In this document: in pieces, positions 8,992 through 17,845 of the stretch
Layout of the letters: every line of letters starts with the position of its first letter
Numbering within the stretch: the stretch's first letter is position 1
Assembly: GCF_004187715.1 (NCBI RefSeq)
Contig: NZ_QZWF01000041.1
Location: 1 to 64,000 of the forward strand
Length of the DNA stretch: 64,000 nt
Direction of reading: 5' to 3'
Source: Streptomyces sp. F001
GTDB lineage: Bacteria; Actinomycetota; Actinomycetes; Streptomycetales; Streptomycetaceae
Made by a program: the position numbers and the translations under genes
The notes under the pieces: generated by a model
What the model was told of the DNA's origin: nothing
What the model saw: only the letters and a program-made list of their open reading frames with translations
The model's database searches: none

Positions 8992-9021
8992 ATGTCCGCC
9001 CGGTCGCCGGATCATGACCGG

Positions 9022-10311
9022 GTGAGCACCGTGGTGAACGTCCCCTCCGGCAGGCACGCACCCGTGTTGCGGGGGCTGGACACGCTGCTGCGCCCACTCA
9101 CCGCCTTCGCCATGGACCTGCACCAGCACCCGGAGCCGTCCGGGGAGGAATCCCGAACCGCGGCCCGTCTCGCCGACGCGCTGGCAGCGGACGGCTACGC
9201 CGTGACGCGCGACGTCGGCGGACATGGTGTGGTCGGTGTCCTCGCCAACGGCGAGGGGCCGCGCGTGTTCCTGCGGGCCGAACTGGACGCTCTGCCGGTG
9301 CGGGAACGGACCGGACTGCCGTACGCCGCCCAGGGCCCTTTCATGCACGCCTGCGGCCACGACCTCCATGTCGCCGCCGTACTCGGAGCCGCCACGCTGC
9401 TGGCCCGTGCGCTGCCGTACTGGAGCGGTACCGTGGTGATCACCGGTCAGCCGGCCGAGGAGACGCTGACCGGCGCGCGCGCCCTGCTCGAGGACGGCCT
9501 GTACGCACGCTTCGGGCGCCCCGACACGGTGCTCGCGCAGCACACGGCGCCCCTGCTGGGCGGCATGGTGGCGCACGGATACGGGCAGCCGGTGCTGGCG
9601 GGCAGTGTCGGCCTCGACGTCACTCTGTACGGCCGCGGCGGACACGTGGGGGCGCCGCACCTGGCGGTGGACCCCGTACTCGCCGCCGCCGCGGTGGTGC
9701 TGCGGCTGCAGGGAATCGTGTCCCGGGAGAGCGCGCCCGCGGAGCAGACCACTCTCACCGTCGGTTCGATCCACGCCGGCACCCACAGCAGTGTCGTACC
9801 GGACAGCGCCTCGCTCGGCATCACCGTGCGCGCGCTCTCCCTGCCGGCCCTGCAACGCGTCGTGGCGGCCGTCGAACGGGTCGTACGTGCCGAATCGGCC
9901 GCATCGGGCTGTCCACGCGACCCGGAGATCACGGTGGTGTCGCGGTCACCCGTCACCCTGCCCGACGAGGAGGTGACCACGGCGGTGCAGGCCGCGCATC
10001 TCGAGGCACTGGGCGCCGAACGGGTGGTGCCGTGGGCGCCCTCGATGGCGACCGAGGACTTCGGTCTCTACGGAGATGCCGGCCGGGAGATCCACGGGTG
10101 CACGGGAGTTCGGCTCGGCTACTGGATGTTCGGGGTCGTCGGGCCGCGTCAGTGGGCCGCCACGGCCGGCGCGAGCACCGCGGAACGGTTCGCGGCACTG
10201 CCGCCCAATCACTCACCCGAGTTCGCCCCGCATCTGCCCATCGCGCTGCCCTCGGCGACGACGGCGATGACCACGGCCGCGCTGACCGTGCTGGGCCCCC
10301 CGGCCGGTTGA
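9022..10311 (+). CDS. M20-family amidohydrolase (aminoacylase/hippurate hydrolase-like)
   Basis: A 429-residue metallopeptidase-fold amidohydrolase that would cleave an N-acyl amino acid or small amide with two divalent metals. The metal-site motif HACGHDLH lies near residue 111, and GQPAEET supplies the general-base Glu. RAELDALPV and the dimerisation-domain GRGGHVGAPH are also typical. I placed the start at the GTG at 9022 (VSTVVNVPSG) because upstream codons run through the repeat-rich promoter region. It is transcribed away from the precursor gene. A role in peptide processing or self-protection is possible from position only; catabolism is equally plausible. Confidence 0.85.
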   Translation: MSTVVNVPSGRHAPVLRGLDTLLRPLTAFAMDLHQHPEPSGEESRTAARLADALAADGYAVTRDVGGHGVVGVLANGEGPRVFLRAELDALPVRERTGLPYAAQGPFMHACGHDLHVAAVLGAATLLARALPYWSGTVVITGQPAEETLTGARALLEDGLYARFGRPDTVLAQHTAPLLGGMVAHGYGQPVLAGSVGLDVTLYGRGGHVGAPHLAVDPVLAAAAVVLRLQGIVSRESAPAEQTTLTVGSIHAGTHSSVVPDSASLGITVRALSLPALQRVVAAVERVVRAESAASGCPRDPEITVVSRSPVTLPDEEVTTAVQAAHLEALGAERVVPWAPSMATEDFGLYGDAGREIHGCTGVRLGYWMFGVVGPRQWAATAGASTAERFAALPPNHSPEFAPHLPIALPSATTAMTTAALTVLGPPAG

Positions 10312-10445
10312 CCCGGTCCGGCCGAGCCGCGCGCACCTCGGCGAGCTCCTTTGCTCCCATGCCGATCATCCGCGGCGTCGTTCGGCCGGCTGCCGTCGAC
10401 CGACACGAACCTGGGGCCGATCCAGGGGACCGGAATGAACCGATC

Positions 10446-10937
10446 TCAGGCCAGGGACTCGAAGTATCCCTTCTGCGCGGGGTAGTAGTCGTCGAAGTCC
10501 GGCCGGGGCGCGCCCGTGCGCGCAGCGGTGAGCATGTCCAGGTAGTACTCCCAGCCCGGCCCGGTCGCCCCGAGGTGTTCCGTGGAGGCAAGGTGGTGGA
10601 CCAGCCGGAGTTCGGTGGTGGCTCCGGTCTGTGTGAGCAACAGCTCCAGCGACCAGGAGCCGGCTTCGTCCTCCATCGAGACCGCAAGCCGGTGTGGCGG
10701 TTCGCACGCCTCGATCACGAGCGGGCACCAGGGCGTCGACTCCTCGAATGCCATCTGCACTTCGATGGTGCGACCGGGCGCCGCCTCGCCGCGCCACGGG
10801 CCGAACCAGCGGGCGGTGCGCTCCGGCTCGGTCACGCTTGCCCAGACGTCGTCGACGGAGGCGCGGTAGGTGCGGGTGAGAATCAGGTCGAAGCCCGTTG
10901 GAGTGCGTTCGAGCCGGCCGGTGGGCTCAAGAGTCAT
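10446..10937 (-). CDS. SRPBCC (AHSA1-like) domain protein
   Basis: A 163-residue protein of the START/Bet v1-like AHSA1 family, with ILTRTYRASVDDVWASVTEPERTARWFGPW near the N-terminus and the usual hydrophobic cavity fold to the end. The ATG at 10937 follows AGGAGGACACGGC. Its first codons overlap the stop of the ArsR gene by 4 bp, so the two are one operon. ArsR/AHSA1 pairs are very common in actinobacteria. The ligand is unknown. Confidence 0.85.
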   Translation of the reverse strand: MTLEPTGRLERTPTGFDLILTRTYRASVDDVWASVTEPERTARWFGPWRGEAAPGRTIEVQMAFEESTPWCPLVIEACEPPHRLAVSMEDEAGSWSLELLLTQTGATTELRLVHHLASTEHLGATGPGWEYYLDMLTAARTGAPRPDFDDYYPAQKGYFESLA

Positions 10938-11338
10938 GCCGTGTCCTCCTGATGCTCGGGACAAGGGGTGTCGGCGGGTTGGGACCGGGTTCGGTCCCGG
11001 CGTGCCCGGTGGACTTCGGTCTCCAGTGCGGCAAGGCGCTGCGGCCAGCCGGGCCGCTGGGCGTCGAACTGGCCGAGCCACGCGGCGAGGTGGCCCAGCG
11101 GGGAACGGATGAGCGAGTAGCGTCGGTGACGCCCGTCCTGCTCGTCCCGGACCAGCCCGCTCTCCCGGAGCACGCGCAGATGACGGCTCACCGCGGGCCG
11201 GCTGATCGTGAACCGGGAAGCGATGTCGCCCGCCGTCAACGGGGCGTGGCGCAACATGACCAGGATCTCCCGGCGTACCGGATCGGCAACGGCGTCGGCC
11301 ACCCTGGTCAGTTCATCCACAGCAGAAGCGTAACTCAT
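10934..11338 (-). CDS. ArsR-family winged-helix repressor
   Basis: A 134-residue regulator with the ArsR winged helix at about residues 8-85: DPVRREILVMLRHAPLTAGDIASRF, recognition helix ISRPAVSRHLRVLRESGLV and wing DGRHRRYSL. No cysteine metal site is evident in the recognition helix, so it is probably of the non-metal ArsR type that pairs with AHSA1 proteins. It is first in a two-gene operon with the SRPBCC gene (ATGA overlap) and likely autoregulates from the 108-bp gap shared with the divergent methyltransferase. Confidence 0.9.
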   Translation of the reverse strand: MSYASAVDELTRVADAVADPVRREILVMLRHAPLTAGDIASRFTISRPAVSRHLRVLRESGLVRDEQDGRHRRYSLIRSPLGHLAAWLGQFDAQRPGWPQRLAALETEVHRARRDRTRSQPADTPCPEHQEDTA

Positions 11339-11446
11339 CGGTTACGCATTGGGCCAGGCAGCACCGGCCTCACCGGCCGAGCCTGCAGCTCCGCACGTCG
11401 GGAAATCACTGGACATCGTCGAGACCGAAAGGTCACCGTTGGCGGC

Positions 11447-12190
11447 ATGACTCAGGAGGAGATCTGGGACGCCGAGGCGGCCCAACGCTATGACACACCC
11501 GGCACGGGTATGTTCGCGCCCGAGGTCCTGGTGCCGACGGTGGACCGCCTCGCTGAACTCGCGGGCGGCGGAGCAGCGCTCGAGTTCGCCATCGGGACCG
11601 GCCGGGTGGCGGTCCCGCTCGCCGAGCGCGGAGTGCCCGTCACCGGGGTCGAGTTGTCGCTTCCGATGATCCGCCAGCTGCGAACCAAGGCGGACGAAGC
11701 GACGATTCCCGTGATCGTCGGCGACATGGCGACCGCCGTCGCCCCCGGGACATTCACGCTCGTCTACCTCGTCTACAACACCATCTCCAACCTGCTCACC
11801 CAGGCCGAGCAGGTCGAGTGCTTCCGCAACGCCGCCCGCCACCTCACGCCCGGTGGCCGGTTCGTGATCGAGCTCTGGGTACCCGAGCTGCGCAAGCTCC
11901 CGCCCGGTCAGACCGCCACCGTCTACCATTCCGAACCCGGCTACATCGGTCTGGACACCTACGACGTCCTGCACCAGCACGTCGTCTCGCACCACTTCCA
12001 CTTCGACGACACTCATCAGGCCCGGCTGGAGCGCAGCCCGCACCGCTACATCTGGCCGGCCGAACTCGATCTCATGGCTCAGCTGGCTGGGTTCGAGCTC
12101 GAGTCCAGACACGCGGACTGGATCGGCACCGAGTTCACCGCCGACGCGCGTTCGCACGTCTCCGTCTACCGCATCCCACCCACCCAGTAG
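11447..12190 (+). CDS. SAM-dependent class I methyltransferase
   Basis: A 247-residue Rossmann methyltransferase. ALEFAIGTGRVAVPLAERG is motif I for SAM binding (about residues 44-62), GVELSLPMI is the acidic motif II and LVYLVYNTISNL is motif IV. RFVIELWVPEL precedes the C-terminal strands. The ATG at 11447 is used because upstream codons overlap the ArsR promoter region. Substrate is not evident; divergent from ArsR but with no obvious functional link. Confidence 0.85.
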   Translation: MTQEEIWDAEAAQRYDTPGTGMFAPEVLVPTVDRLAELAGGGAALEFAIGTGRVAVPLAERGVPVTGVELSLPMIRQLRTKADEATIPVIVGDMATAVAPGTFTLVYLVYNTISNLLTQAEQVECFRNAARHLTPGGRFVIELWVPELRKLPPGQTATVYHSEPGYIGLDTYDVLHQHVVSHHFHFDDTHQARLERSPHRYIWPAELDLMAQLAGFELESRHADWIGTEFTADARSHVSVYRIPPTQ

Positions 12191-12345
12191 CCCCCCAGGT
12201 ACGGACACCTCCTGAGCCGGGATCCGGTCCGCCGGCCCGGCCCACTTTGGACCACTCACACCGGCGCACTTTGGCTCTGTCGGCCGGGCCAAGGGTGGGG
12301 CACGGTGAGAGGCCCTGGCCTTGAAACCCCTGTGGAGATGTCCCG

Positions 12346-12951
12346 TTGAATATCGCGTTCCTGCTGACCACCCTCGTGGTGGTGGTCACCCCCGGCACCG
12401 GCGTGGTGTACACCCTCGCTGCCGGGCTGTCCCACGGCCGGCGGGCGAGTGTGGTCGCCGCGCTCGGCTGCACGCTGGGCGTCGTGCCGCATCTGGTGGC
12501 GACGATCACCGGTCTCGCCGCACTGCTGCATGCCAGTGCGGTCGCCTTCGAGGTGGTGAAGTACCTCGGTGTCGGCTACCTGCTGTACATGGCGTGGGCG
12601 ACGCTGCGCGATGACGATGCGCTGGTCGTCGAGGCGGGGGCCGAGCCGCGTCCGGCGAACCGCGTGATCGCCTCCGCGGTGCTGGTCAACCTGCTCAACC
12701 CGAAGCTGACGATGTTCTTCGTGGCGTTTCTGCCGCAGTTCGTCCCCGCGGGCGAACCAGGCTCCCTGGGTGTGATGCTCCGGCTCAGCACAGTGTTCAT
12801 GCTGGTGACGTTCGTCGTCTTCGCCGCGTACGGGATGTGCGCCGCCGCCGTGCGCCGTCAGGTTCTGGCCCGGCCGAAGCTGAGAAGGGGAATCCGCGGG
12901 GTGTTCGCCGCCTGTTTCGTGGGCCTGAGCGCGCGGCTGGCGGTGGCATGA
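12346..12951 (+). CDS. LysE/RhtB-family amino-acid exporter
   Basis: A 201-residue membrane protein with about six hydrophobic segments. The family motif TPGTGVVYTLAAGLSHGRRAS lies in the first helix-loop and NLLNPKLTMFFVAFLPQFV in the middle. It exports amino acids or homoserine lactone-like compounds across the plasma membrane. TTG start at 12346 follows TGGAGATGTCCCG. Its stop overlaps the ATG of the B3/B4 gene. Confidence 0.85.
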   Translation: MNIAFLLTTLVVVVTPGTGVVYTLAAGLSHGRRASVVAALGCTLGVVPHLVATITGLAALLHASAVAFEVVKYLGVGYLLYMAWATLRDDDALVVEAGAEPRPANRVIASAVLVNLLNPKLTMFFVAFLPQFVPAGEPGSLGVMLRLSTVFMLVTFVVFAAYGMCAAAVRRQVLARPKLRRGIRGVFAACFVGLSARLAVA

Positions 12952-13691
12952 GCATGCGTTTCCGGCACGCGGATGCCATCTGGCGCGACTATCCCGACCT
13001 CACCGCCGGCACGCTGTGCGCCACCAGCGTCGGGTCCGCCGCGGACACCGGCGAGCGGGTGGCTGCCTGGACGGCCCGCGCCGCGGACCGGCTGGCCGAC
13101 GCCACCGAGGGCACCTTCCCCGAAGTGCTCGCCTGGCGGCGGGTGTTCGCCAGGATGGGGCTCAGGCCGACGCAGTACCGGTGCGCCGCGGAGGCGCTGC
13201 TGCGCCGGCTGCGCAAGGAGGGAACACTGCCGCGCATCCACCCGGTGGTCGACCTGTGCAACGCCATCTCGGTGGCGTATGCCGTCCCGGTGGCGGTCCT
13301 GGACGCCGACCGCATCGCGGGCCCGCTGCTCGAGGTCCGCCACGCCGTCGGTGACGAGCACTACACGGCCTTCGGCGGCGGAACCGAGCATCCCGTGCCC
13401 GGCGAGGTGACCTTCGCCGACTCCGCCGGACGGGCCCACGCCCGCCGCTGGACCAACCGGCAGAGCGGCCACTCGGCGGTCGGTGAGCACACCAGCCGGA
13501 TCCTCGTGGTGGCCGAGGCGATGCACGAGGGCGGCGCACAGGCCGTACCGGAGCTGCTGAAGACGCTCGCCCAGGAACTCGCCGCACACTGGCCCGTCGA
13601 CCCCGTCACAGCCGTCCTGACCCCCTCCACACCGGAGTTCACGTTCGGTGACCGGGTCCGGCCGACGCTCGGGGGACACCGCGGCCGATGA
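12948..13691 (+). CDS. B3/B4 tRNA-editing-type domain protein
   Basis: A 247-residue stand-alone B3/B4 domain, the fold of the phenylalanyl-tRNA synthetase beta-subunit editing region. HPVVDLCNAISVAYAVPVAVLDAD and EVTFADSAGRAHARRWTNRQSGHS are typical. Free-standing members may edit mischarged tRNA or bind amino-acid analogues, but this is not established here. The start overlaps the LysE stop (ATGA), so it is translationally coupled to an amino-acid exporter, which fits a role with unusual amino acids. Confidence 0.8.
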   Translation: MSMRFRHADAIWRDYPDLTAGTLCATSVGSAADTGERVAAWTARAADRLADATEGTFPEVLAWRRVFARMGLRPTQYRCAAEALLRRLRKEGTLPRIHPVVDLCNAISVAYAVPVAVLDADRIAGPLLEVRHAVGDEHYTAFGGGTEHPVPGEVTFADSAGRAHARRWTNRQSGHSAVGEHTSRILVVAEAMHEGGAQAVPELLKTLAQELAAHWPVDPVTAVLTPSTPEFTFGDRVRPTLGGHRGR

Positions 13692-13695
13692 CACG

Positions 13696-15255
13696 ATGGG
13701 CCAAGTGAGCAGCAGGAACGGGACCGGAGAGGGCGGCGGGATGGCAGCGGTGCCGGCGGACGGCGGGCCGCCCGTGTACGGCTCCGACTTCCTGCAGCTG
13801 GACGCGCGAGAGGCGCCCGCAGGCGGCAAGGCGGACTGGCTGGCGGGGCGGCTGCGACAGGCGATAGCGGACGGCCGGCTGGCGGTGGGCAGCAGGCTGC
13901 CGCCCACCCGGGTCCTCGCCGCCGAACTGCGCCTGTCGCGCGGCGCGGTCACCGAGGCGTACCGGCAACTGACGGAGGACGGCCATGTCGAGGGGCGCCG
14001 CCGCGGCGGCACTGTCGTAGTGGCAGCGCCCCTCGCGCCACCCCTAGTACCCGCACGGACGAGGCCGCCCCGCCCGCTCCGCGACGGCGGCGGCGGCGAG
14101 CGGAGCGGCCGGGCGGGCACGCTGTTCGCCCGCGCGCCCGGTGCTGACGTCTTCGATGCGCTGCGCGCTGCCCCCGCCCGCGTCGACTTCACCCCCGGCC
14201 AGCCCGACCTTGCCGCGTTCCCCCGCGCGGCCTGGGTACGTGCCGAACGGGCCGTACTGGCCGAGTTGTCGCTCGACCACCTCGGCTACGGCGACCCGCG
14301 CGGCGCCCCGCGGTTGCGCCGCGCCGTCGCCGACTGGCTGGCACGCAGCCGCGGCATCCGGGTGGAGCCGGACGAGGTGCTGATCGTCGCCGGCACCGCG
14401 CAGGCGCTCACCCTGCTCCACCCCGTGCTGCGCGCAGATGGCATCGACGGCGTGGCGGTGGAGGACCCGGGCTCGCTCGGCACCCGCCAACACCTGCAGA
14501 ACGGAGGCCTGGCCACCCCACCGGTACCGGTGGACGACGACGGCGTCCGCGTCGACGCACTGCACGCGAGCGCAGCGCGCGCCGTCCTGCTCACCCCGGC
14601 CCACCAGTTCCCCACCGGCGTGGTCACCAGCGGCGAGCGGCGCCGCGAGCTGCTGCACTGGGCGCAGGACGGCGGACTGATCCTGGAGGACGACTACGAC
14701 GCGGAACACCGCTACGACCGGCCGCCGGTGCCCGCGCTGCGCGCACTGCTGGCCGACCAGGTCTGCTACATGGGCAGCGTGTCCAAACTGCTCGCGCCCG
14801 CCCTGCGGATCGGCTGGATGGTGCCGCCGCCCCGCTACCGCGACGCTCTCACCGACGCGAAACGCTTCGCCGACCTGGGCAACGCCGTGCTGCCGCAGCT
14901 CGTTCTCGCCCATCTGATGGAGTCCGGCGCCCTCGACAGACACCTGCGGCTGCTGCGCGGCCGGCACCGCCGCCGCCGCGACGCGATGATCGACGCCATC
15001 ACCGCACACCTGCCGGGCGCACATGTGCACGGCGCGGCGGCCGGCCTGCACCTGACCCTCACCTACGCGCCCGAGATCCCCGACACCGAACTCGCCGCCG
15101 CGGCCCTGGCCCGGGGCGTGAAATGCCAGCCGCTGTCATGGCACCGGCAACAACCCGGCCGCCCCGGCCTCGTCCTCGGCTATGCCGCGAGCCCGACAGG
15201 CATCATCGCCGAAGGGGTGACGGCGATCGGCGAGGCAATGCGTGAGCTGGCCTGA
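13696..15255 (+). CDS. MocR/PdxR-type regulator: GntR winged helix fused to a PLP aminotransferase-like domain
   Basis: A protein of about 519 residues. The GntR DNA-binding domain covers roughly 35-110 (LAGRLRQAIADGRLAVGSRLPPTRVLAAELRLSRGAVTEAYRQL). A linker leads to a fold-type I aminotransferase domain, with SLDHLGYGDPRGAPRLRRAV, AGTAQALTLLHPVL, DDYDAEHRYDRPP and the PLP-lysine region YMGSVSKLLAPALRIGWMV. Such proteins sense PLP or an amino compound. The start could be GTG 13648, ATG 13696 or the following GTG; 13696 avoids overlap with the B3/B4 gene. The target is not evident. Confidence 0.85.
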   Translation: MGQVSSRNGTGEGGGMAAVPADGGPPVYGSDFLQLDAREAPAGGKADWLAGRLRQAIADGRLAVGSRLPPTRVLAAELRLSRGAVTEAYRQLTEDGHVEGRRRGGTVVVAAPLAPPLVPARTRPPRPLRDGGGGERSGRAGTLFARAPGADVFDALRAAPARVDFTPGQPDLAAFPRAAWVRAERAVLAELSLDHLGYGDPRGAPRLRRAVADWLARSRGIRVEPDEVLIVAGTAQALTLLHPVLRADGIDGVAVEDPGSLGTRQHLQNGGLATPPVPVDDDGVRVDALHASAARAVLLTPAHQFPTGVVTSGERRRELLHWAQDGGLILEDDYDAEHRYDRPPVPALRALLADQVCYMGSVSKLLAPALRIGWMVPPPRYRDALTDAKRFADLGNAVLPQLVLAHLMESGALDRHLRLLRGRHRRRRDAMIDAITAHLPGAHVHGAAAGLHLTLTYAPEIPDTELAAAALARGVKCQPLSWHRQQPGRPGLVLGYAASPTGIIAEGVTAIGEAMRELA

Positions 15256-15468
15256 CTCATCAGACAGGCGGCATGGTCCCTGCTCAGCTCGCGCATGGCC
15301 TGCTCCAGGCGAGGGCGGACAGTCGGCCGCGCAGTTGTTCCCCGTCCGGTGGCAGCGACAACGCAGCCCCACGAGGGCTTGGTCCGCCAGGCGCCGCGGG
15401 CCGGGCAAGGCCTGCGCGACGCGCCCAGGACCCGCCGGCCCCCAGCGCGCGATCGTCAACGCGCTGAT

Positions 15469-15496
15469 TTCCTGTCTACAGAAATCCTTACAGGAA
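15469..15496. promoter_or_regulatory. Inverted repeat upstream of the membrane-protein gene
   Basis: TTCCTGT (15469-15475) and ACAGGAA (15490-15496) are perfect complements separated by 14 bp, 13 bp before the ATG at 15510. A further CTGTcTACAG sits within. The site could be an operator or a leader stem-loop; no dedicated regulator is adjacent. Confidence 0.3.
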
Positions 15497-15509
15497 GGCG
15501 AGGGCGACC

Positions 15510-16019
15510 ATGGCCAAGGAAGATCGAAGCCCGTCCGCCATTGTCCGGGCCGGCGCCCGGGGGCTGGTGGCCGCGATGGCGATGACGGGGGTCCGCACGG
15601 TCACCGCGACCCTTGCACCGCAGGAGAAGTCACCGCCGGAGGCGATCATGGAGAAGTACGCGCCGGCCAGGGTCCTGCGGTCGCGGGAGCACCGCCGGGA
15701 GGCGGTCACGGAACTGACCCACTGGACCTACGGCGCCACCGGCGGTGCCGTGTTCGGGCTGCTGCCGGCTCGCCTGCGCAGCATGCCGATGACCGGGCCC
15801 GCTTACGGGCTGCTGGTCTGGCTCGGTTTCGAGCTGGCCCTCGCTCCGGTGCTCGGCGTGCAGCACGCGAAGCAGCGGCGGATGCTGTGGCGGCTGGTTG
15901 TCGCACTCGACCACGTGCTCTACGGCGTGGTGGTGGCCGGACGCCTCGCTCCTGAACCCGCGGTCGCCGTCCGCACGGCCGACGCCGCTGCCGACGAGGA
16001 TGCCGGCGTGGGCCGATAG
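15510..16019 (+). CDS. Small integral membrane protein of unknown function
   Basis: A 169-residue protein with hydrophobic segments around GARGLVAAMAMTGVRTV, TYGATGGAVFGLLPARL, AYGLLVWLGFELALAPVLGV and LVVALDHVLYGVVVAGRL. Organisation resembles the YagU/DUF1440-like membrane proteins, but I cannot confirm that assignment. The start follows GGAAGGCGAGGGCGACC, a good purine-rich site. The preceding 254 bp hold no other supportable gene. Confidence 0.7.
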   Translation: MAKEDRSPSAIVRAGARGLVAAMAMTGVRTVTATLAPQEKSPPEAIMEKYAPARVLRSREHRREAVTELTHWTYGATGGAVFGLLPARLRSMPMTGPAYGLLVWLGFELALAPVLGVQHAKQRRMLWRLVVALDHVLYGVVVAGRLAPEPAVAVRTADAAADEDAGVGR

Positions 16020-16198
16020 GCCCGGCTCCCCCGGCCCGGCCCCATCACCTCTTTCTGAGGTTTCTCCGGTAGTGCGCGCACCTGGGTGCCCTCGACCCCC
16101 TGAAGAGCCCAATTCCGCCGCGCTGGCCAGGTAGGCATGCGTGAGAAATGTCATGGTATGGGAGGAGTCAGGCGGATTTACCGATCGGAGGAGGCGGC

Positions 16199-17845
16199 AT
16201 GCCGCAGGCCGGAGTCGACGATGACGTCGCATGCGCTGTCGCAGCAGCGCGTACGGCTGTGCTCCCACAGTGCCCGGGGCGTGACTTCGATGAGTTGGGC
16301 GCGGTCGCCGACGCTGTCCTGTACGAGGGCTACCTGCTCTACCCCTACCGCCGCTCGTCGTCCAAGAACCGGGTGCGCTGGCAGTTCGGCGTGCTCTTCC
16401 CCCGTGAGTGGGTGGAGCGGGAGGGCCCCGTCACTCCTGGGATCTCGGGATCTGCCGACTCGTGGTACCAGCAGACCGAGTGCCTGCTGCGGGTCCGGCA
16501 GCCGGAAGCGGTGGTGCGCGTGCGGGTGCGGTATCTGCAGATGCAGCACAAGCAGGTGGAGGAGACCGACCGGGACGGCAGGAACCGTCCTGTCGAGTCG
16601 CTGCGCACGGACGACAGCACGGTGCACCTGACGTTCGACGAGGCGGTACCGCGCGAGACGGACCTCGTCGTACGCCTGCAGGACCTGTTGGGGCAGGAGT
16701 CCGTCTTTCCGGTCGGTGCGCCCGGCGGAGAGGAGAGGGAAGGGCTCCTCGGGGGTGCCGGGCGCGTAGTGCGGCGGCGCGCCGCCGTGCGGGCGAGCAC
16801 AACCGTCGTCGCCGAGCGGATCGGGGACGAGGTCTGCCGTCTTCGGATCCGTACCGAGAACACGGGGCCGGCGCCGGACCCGCGGGCCGTTCGCGACGAG
16901 GCGCTGCGTGGCGCGCTCATCGCCACACACACGCTCGTCGGCGGCGACGGCGTGGAGTTCGTCTCGCTGATCGACCCGCCGGCGCACCTGCTCGGACACG
17001 CCCGAGCGTGCCAGAACGCGTTCACGTTCCCCGTCCTCGGCGGACCACCGCCCGAGACCGCCGCAGGCGCCCGGGACGGGGCCTGCGGCCCCTCCCTCGT
17101 CTCCTCGCCGATCATCCTGCCCGACCACCCTCAGGTGGCACCGGAGAGCCCGGGCGACCTGCACGACGCCGCGGAGATCGACGAGATCCTGACGCTGCGC
17201 ACGCTGTTGCTGACCGACCAGGAGAAGCGCGAGGCGCGGGCCACCGACCCGCGTGCCGCCCAGATCCTGGACCGGGTGGAGACCATGCCGCCGGAGGTCT
17301 TCGCCCGGCTGCACGGCACCATCCGCTCGCTGACCCCGGCCGGGCCGCCGGAGCCCGCCCCGCTCTCGTCGGCCGCCGCACCCACGACTTCCCCCGGGCC
17401 CTCCTCCGCCCCCACGGCCGACCGGCCCGCATGGTGGCAGGAGGGCGCCGAAGACGGTGTGTCCCCTACGACCGACACGGTGCCGGTCGACGGCGTGCCA
17501 GTGGGCGGCGGCAGCCGGGTACGGCTCCGCCCGCGCAGCCGGGGTGCCGACGCCCAGGACATGTTCCTGGCCGGGCGGACCGCACGGGTCGCGGCCGTCT
17601 TCCAGGACGTCGACGGCAGCGTCCACCTCGCCGTGACGCTGGACGACGATCCCGCGGCCGAGCTGAACGGCTGGTACGGCCGCTTCCACTACTTCCGGCC
17701 CGACGAACTCGAGCCCGTGGAGCCCCTGGTGCCCCCCGACGCCGCGGGCCGGGCGGAGCCGCTCGAGCCATCACGGCCGCCGCAGGAGCGGCCCGAACGG
17801 CCGGCCGGCGGGCCGGGAACAGGAGGGTCCGATGGACGGGCCTGA
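16199..17845 (+). CDS. Uncharacterised large protein heading the group 1h hydrogenase operon
   Basis: A 548-residue protein I cannot assign to a named enzyme. The N-terminal ~300 residues look like a folded beta-rich domain with CPGRDFDELGAVADAVLYEGYLLYPYR. Pro/Ala/Ser-rich linkers follow, and a C-terminal segment near GGGSRVRLRPRSRGADAQDMFLAGRTARVAAVFQDVDG resembles a small barrel, ending HYFRPDELEP. There is no signal peptide or membrane helix. The start at 16199 is supported by CGGAGGAGGCGGC. It overlaps the next small gene and precedes hhyS, so a role in assembling, tethering or electron-coupling the hydrogenase is inferred from position only. Confidence 0.75.
   Translation: MPQAGVDDDVACAVAAARTAVLPQCPGRDFDELGAVADAVLYEGYLLYPYRRSSSKNRVRWQFGVLFPREWVEREGPVTPGISGSADSWYQQTECLLRVRQPEAVVRVRVRYLQMQHKQVEETDRDGRNRPVESLRTDDSTVHLTFDEAVPRETDLVVRLQDLLGQESVFPVGAPGGEEREGLLGGAGRVVRRRAAVRASTTVVAERIGDEVCRLRIRTENTGPAPDPRAVRDEALRGALIATHTLVGGDGVEFVSLIDPPAHLLGHARACQNAFTFPVLGGPPPETAAGARDGACGPSLVSSPIILPDHPQVAPESPGDLHDAAEIDEILTLRTLLLTDQEKREARATDPRAAQILDRVETMPPEVFARLHGTIRSLTPAGPPEPAPLSSAAAPTTSPGPSSAPTADRPAWWQEGAEDGVSPTTDTVPVDGVPVGGGSRVRLRPRSRGADAQDMFLAGRTARVAAVFQDVDGSVHLAVTLDDDPAAELNGWYGRFHYFRPDELEPVEPLVPPDAAGRAEPLEPSRPPQERPERPAGGPGTGGSDGRA

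Noticed and set aside
1..9000. Complete thiopeptide cluster
   Set aside because: No full-length dehydratase, no elimination domain and no cycloaddition (pyridine-forming) enzyme are visible. Only the leader motif and shared enzymes point to thiopeptides, and the window begins at the cluster edge.
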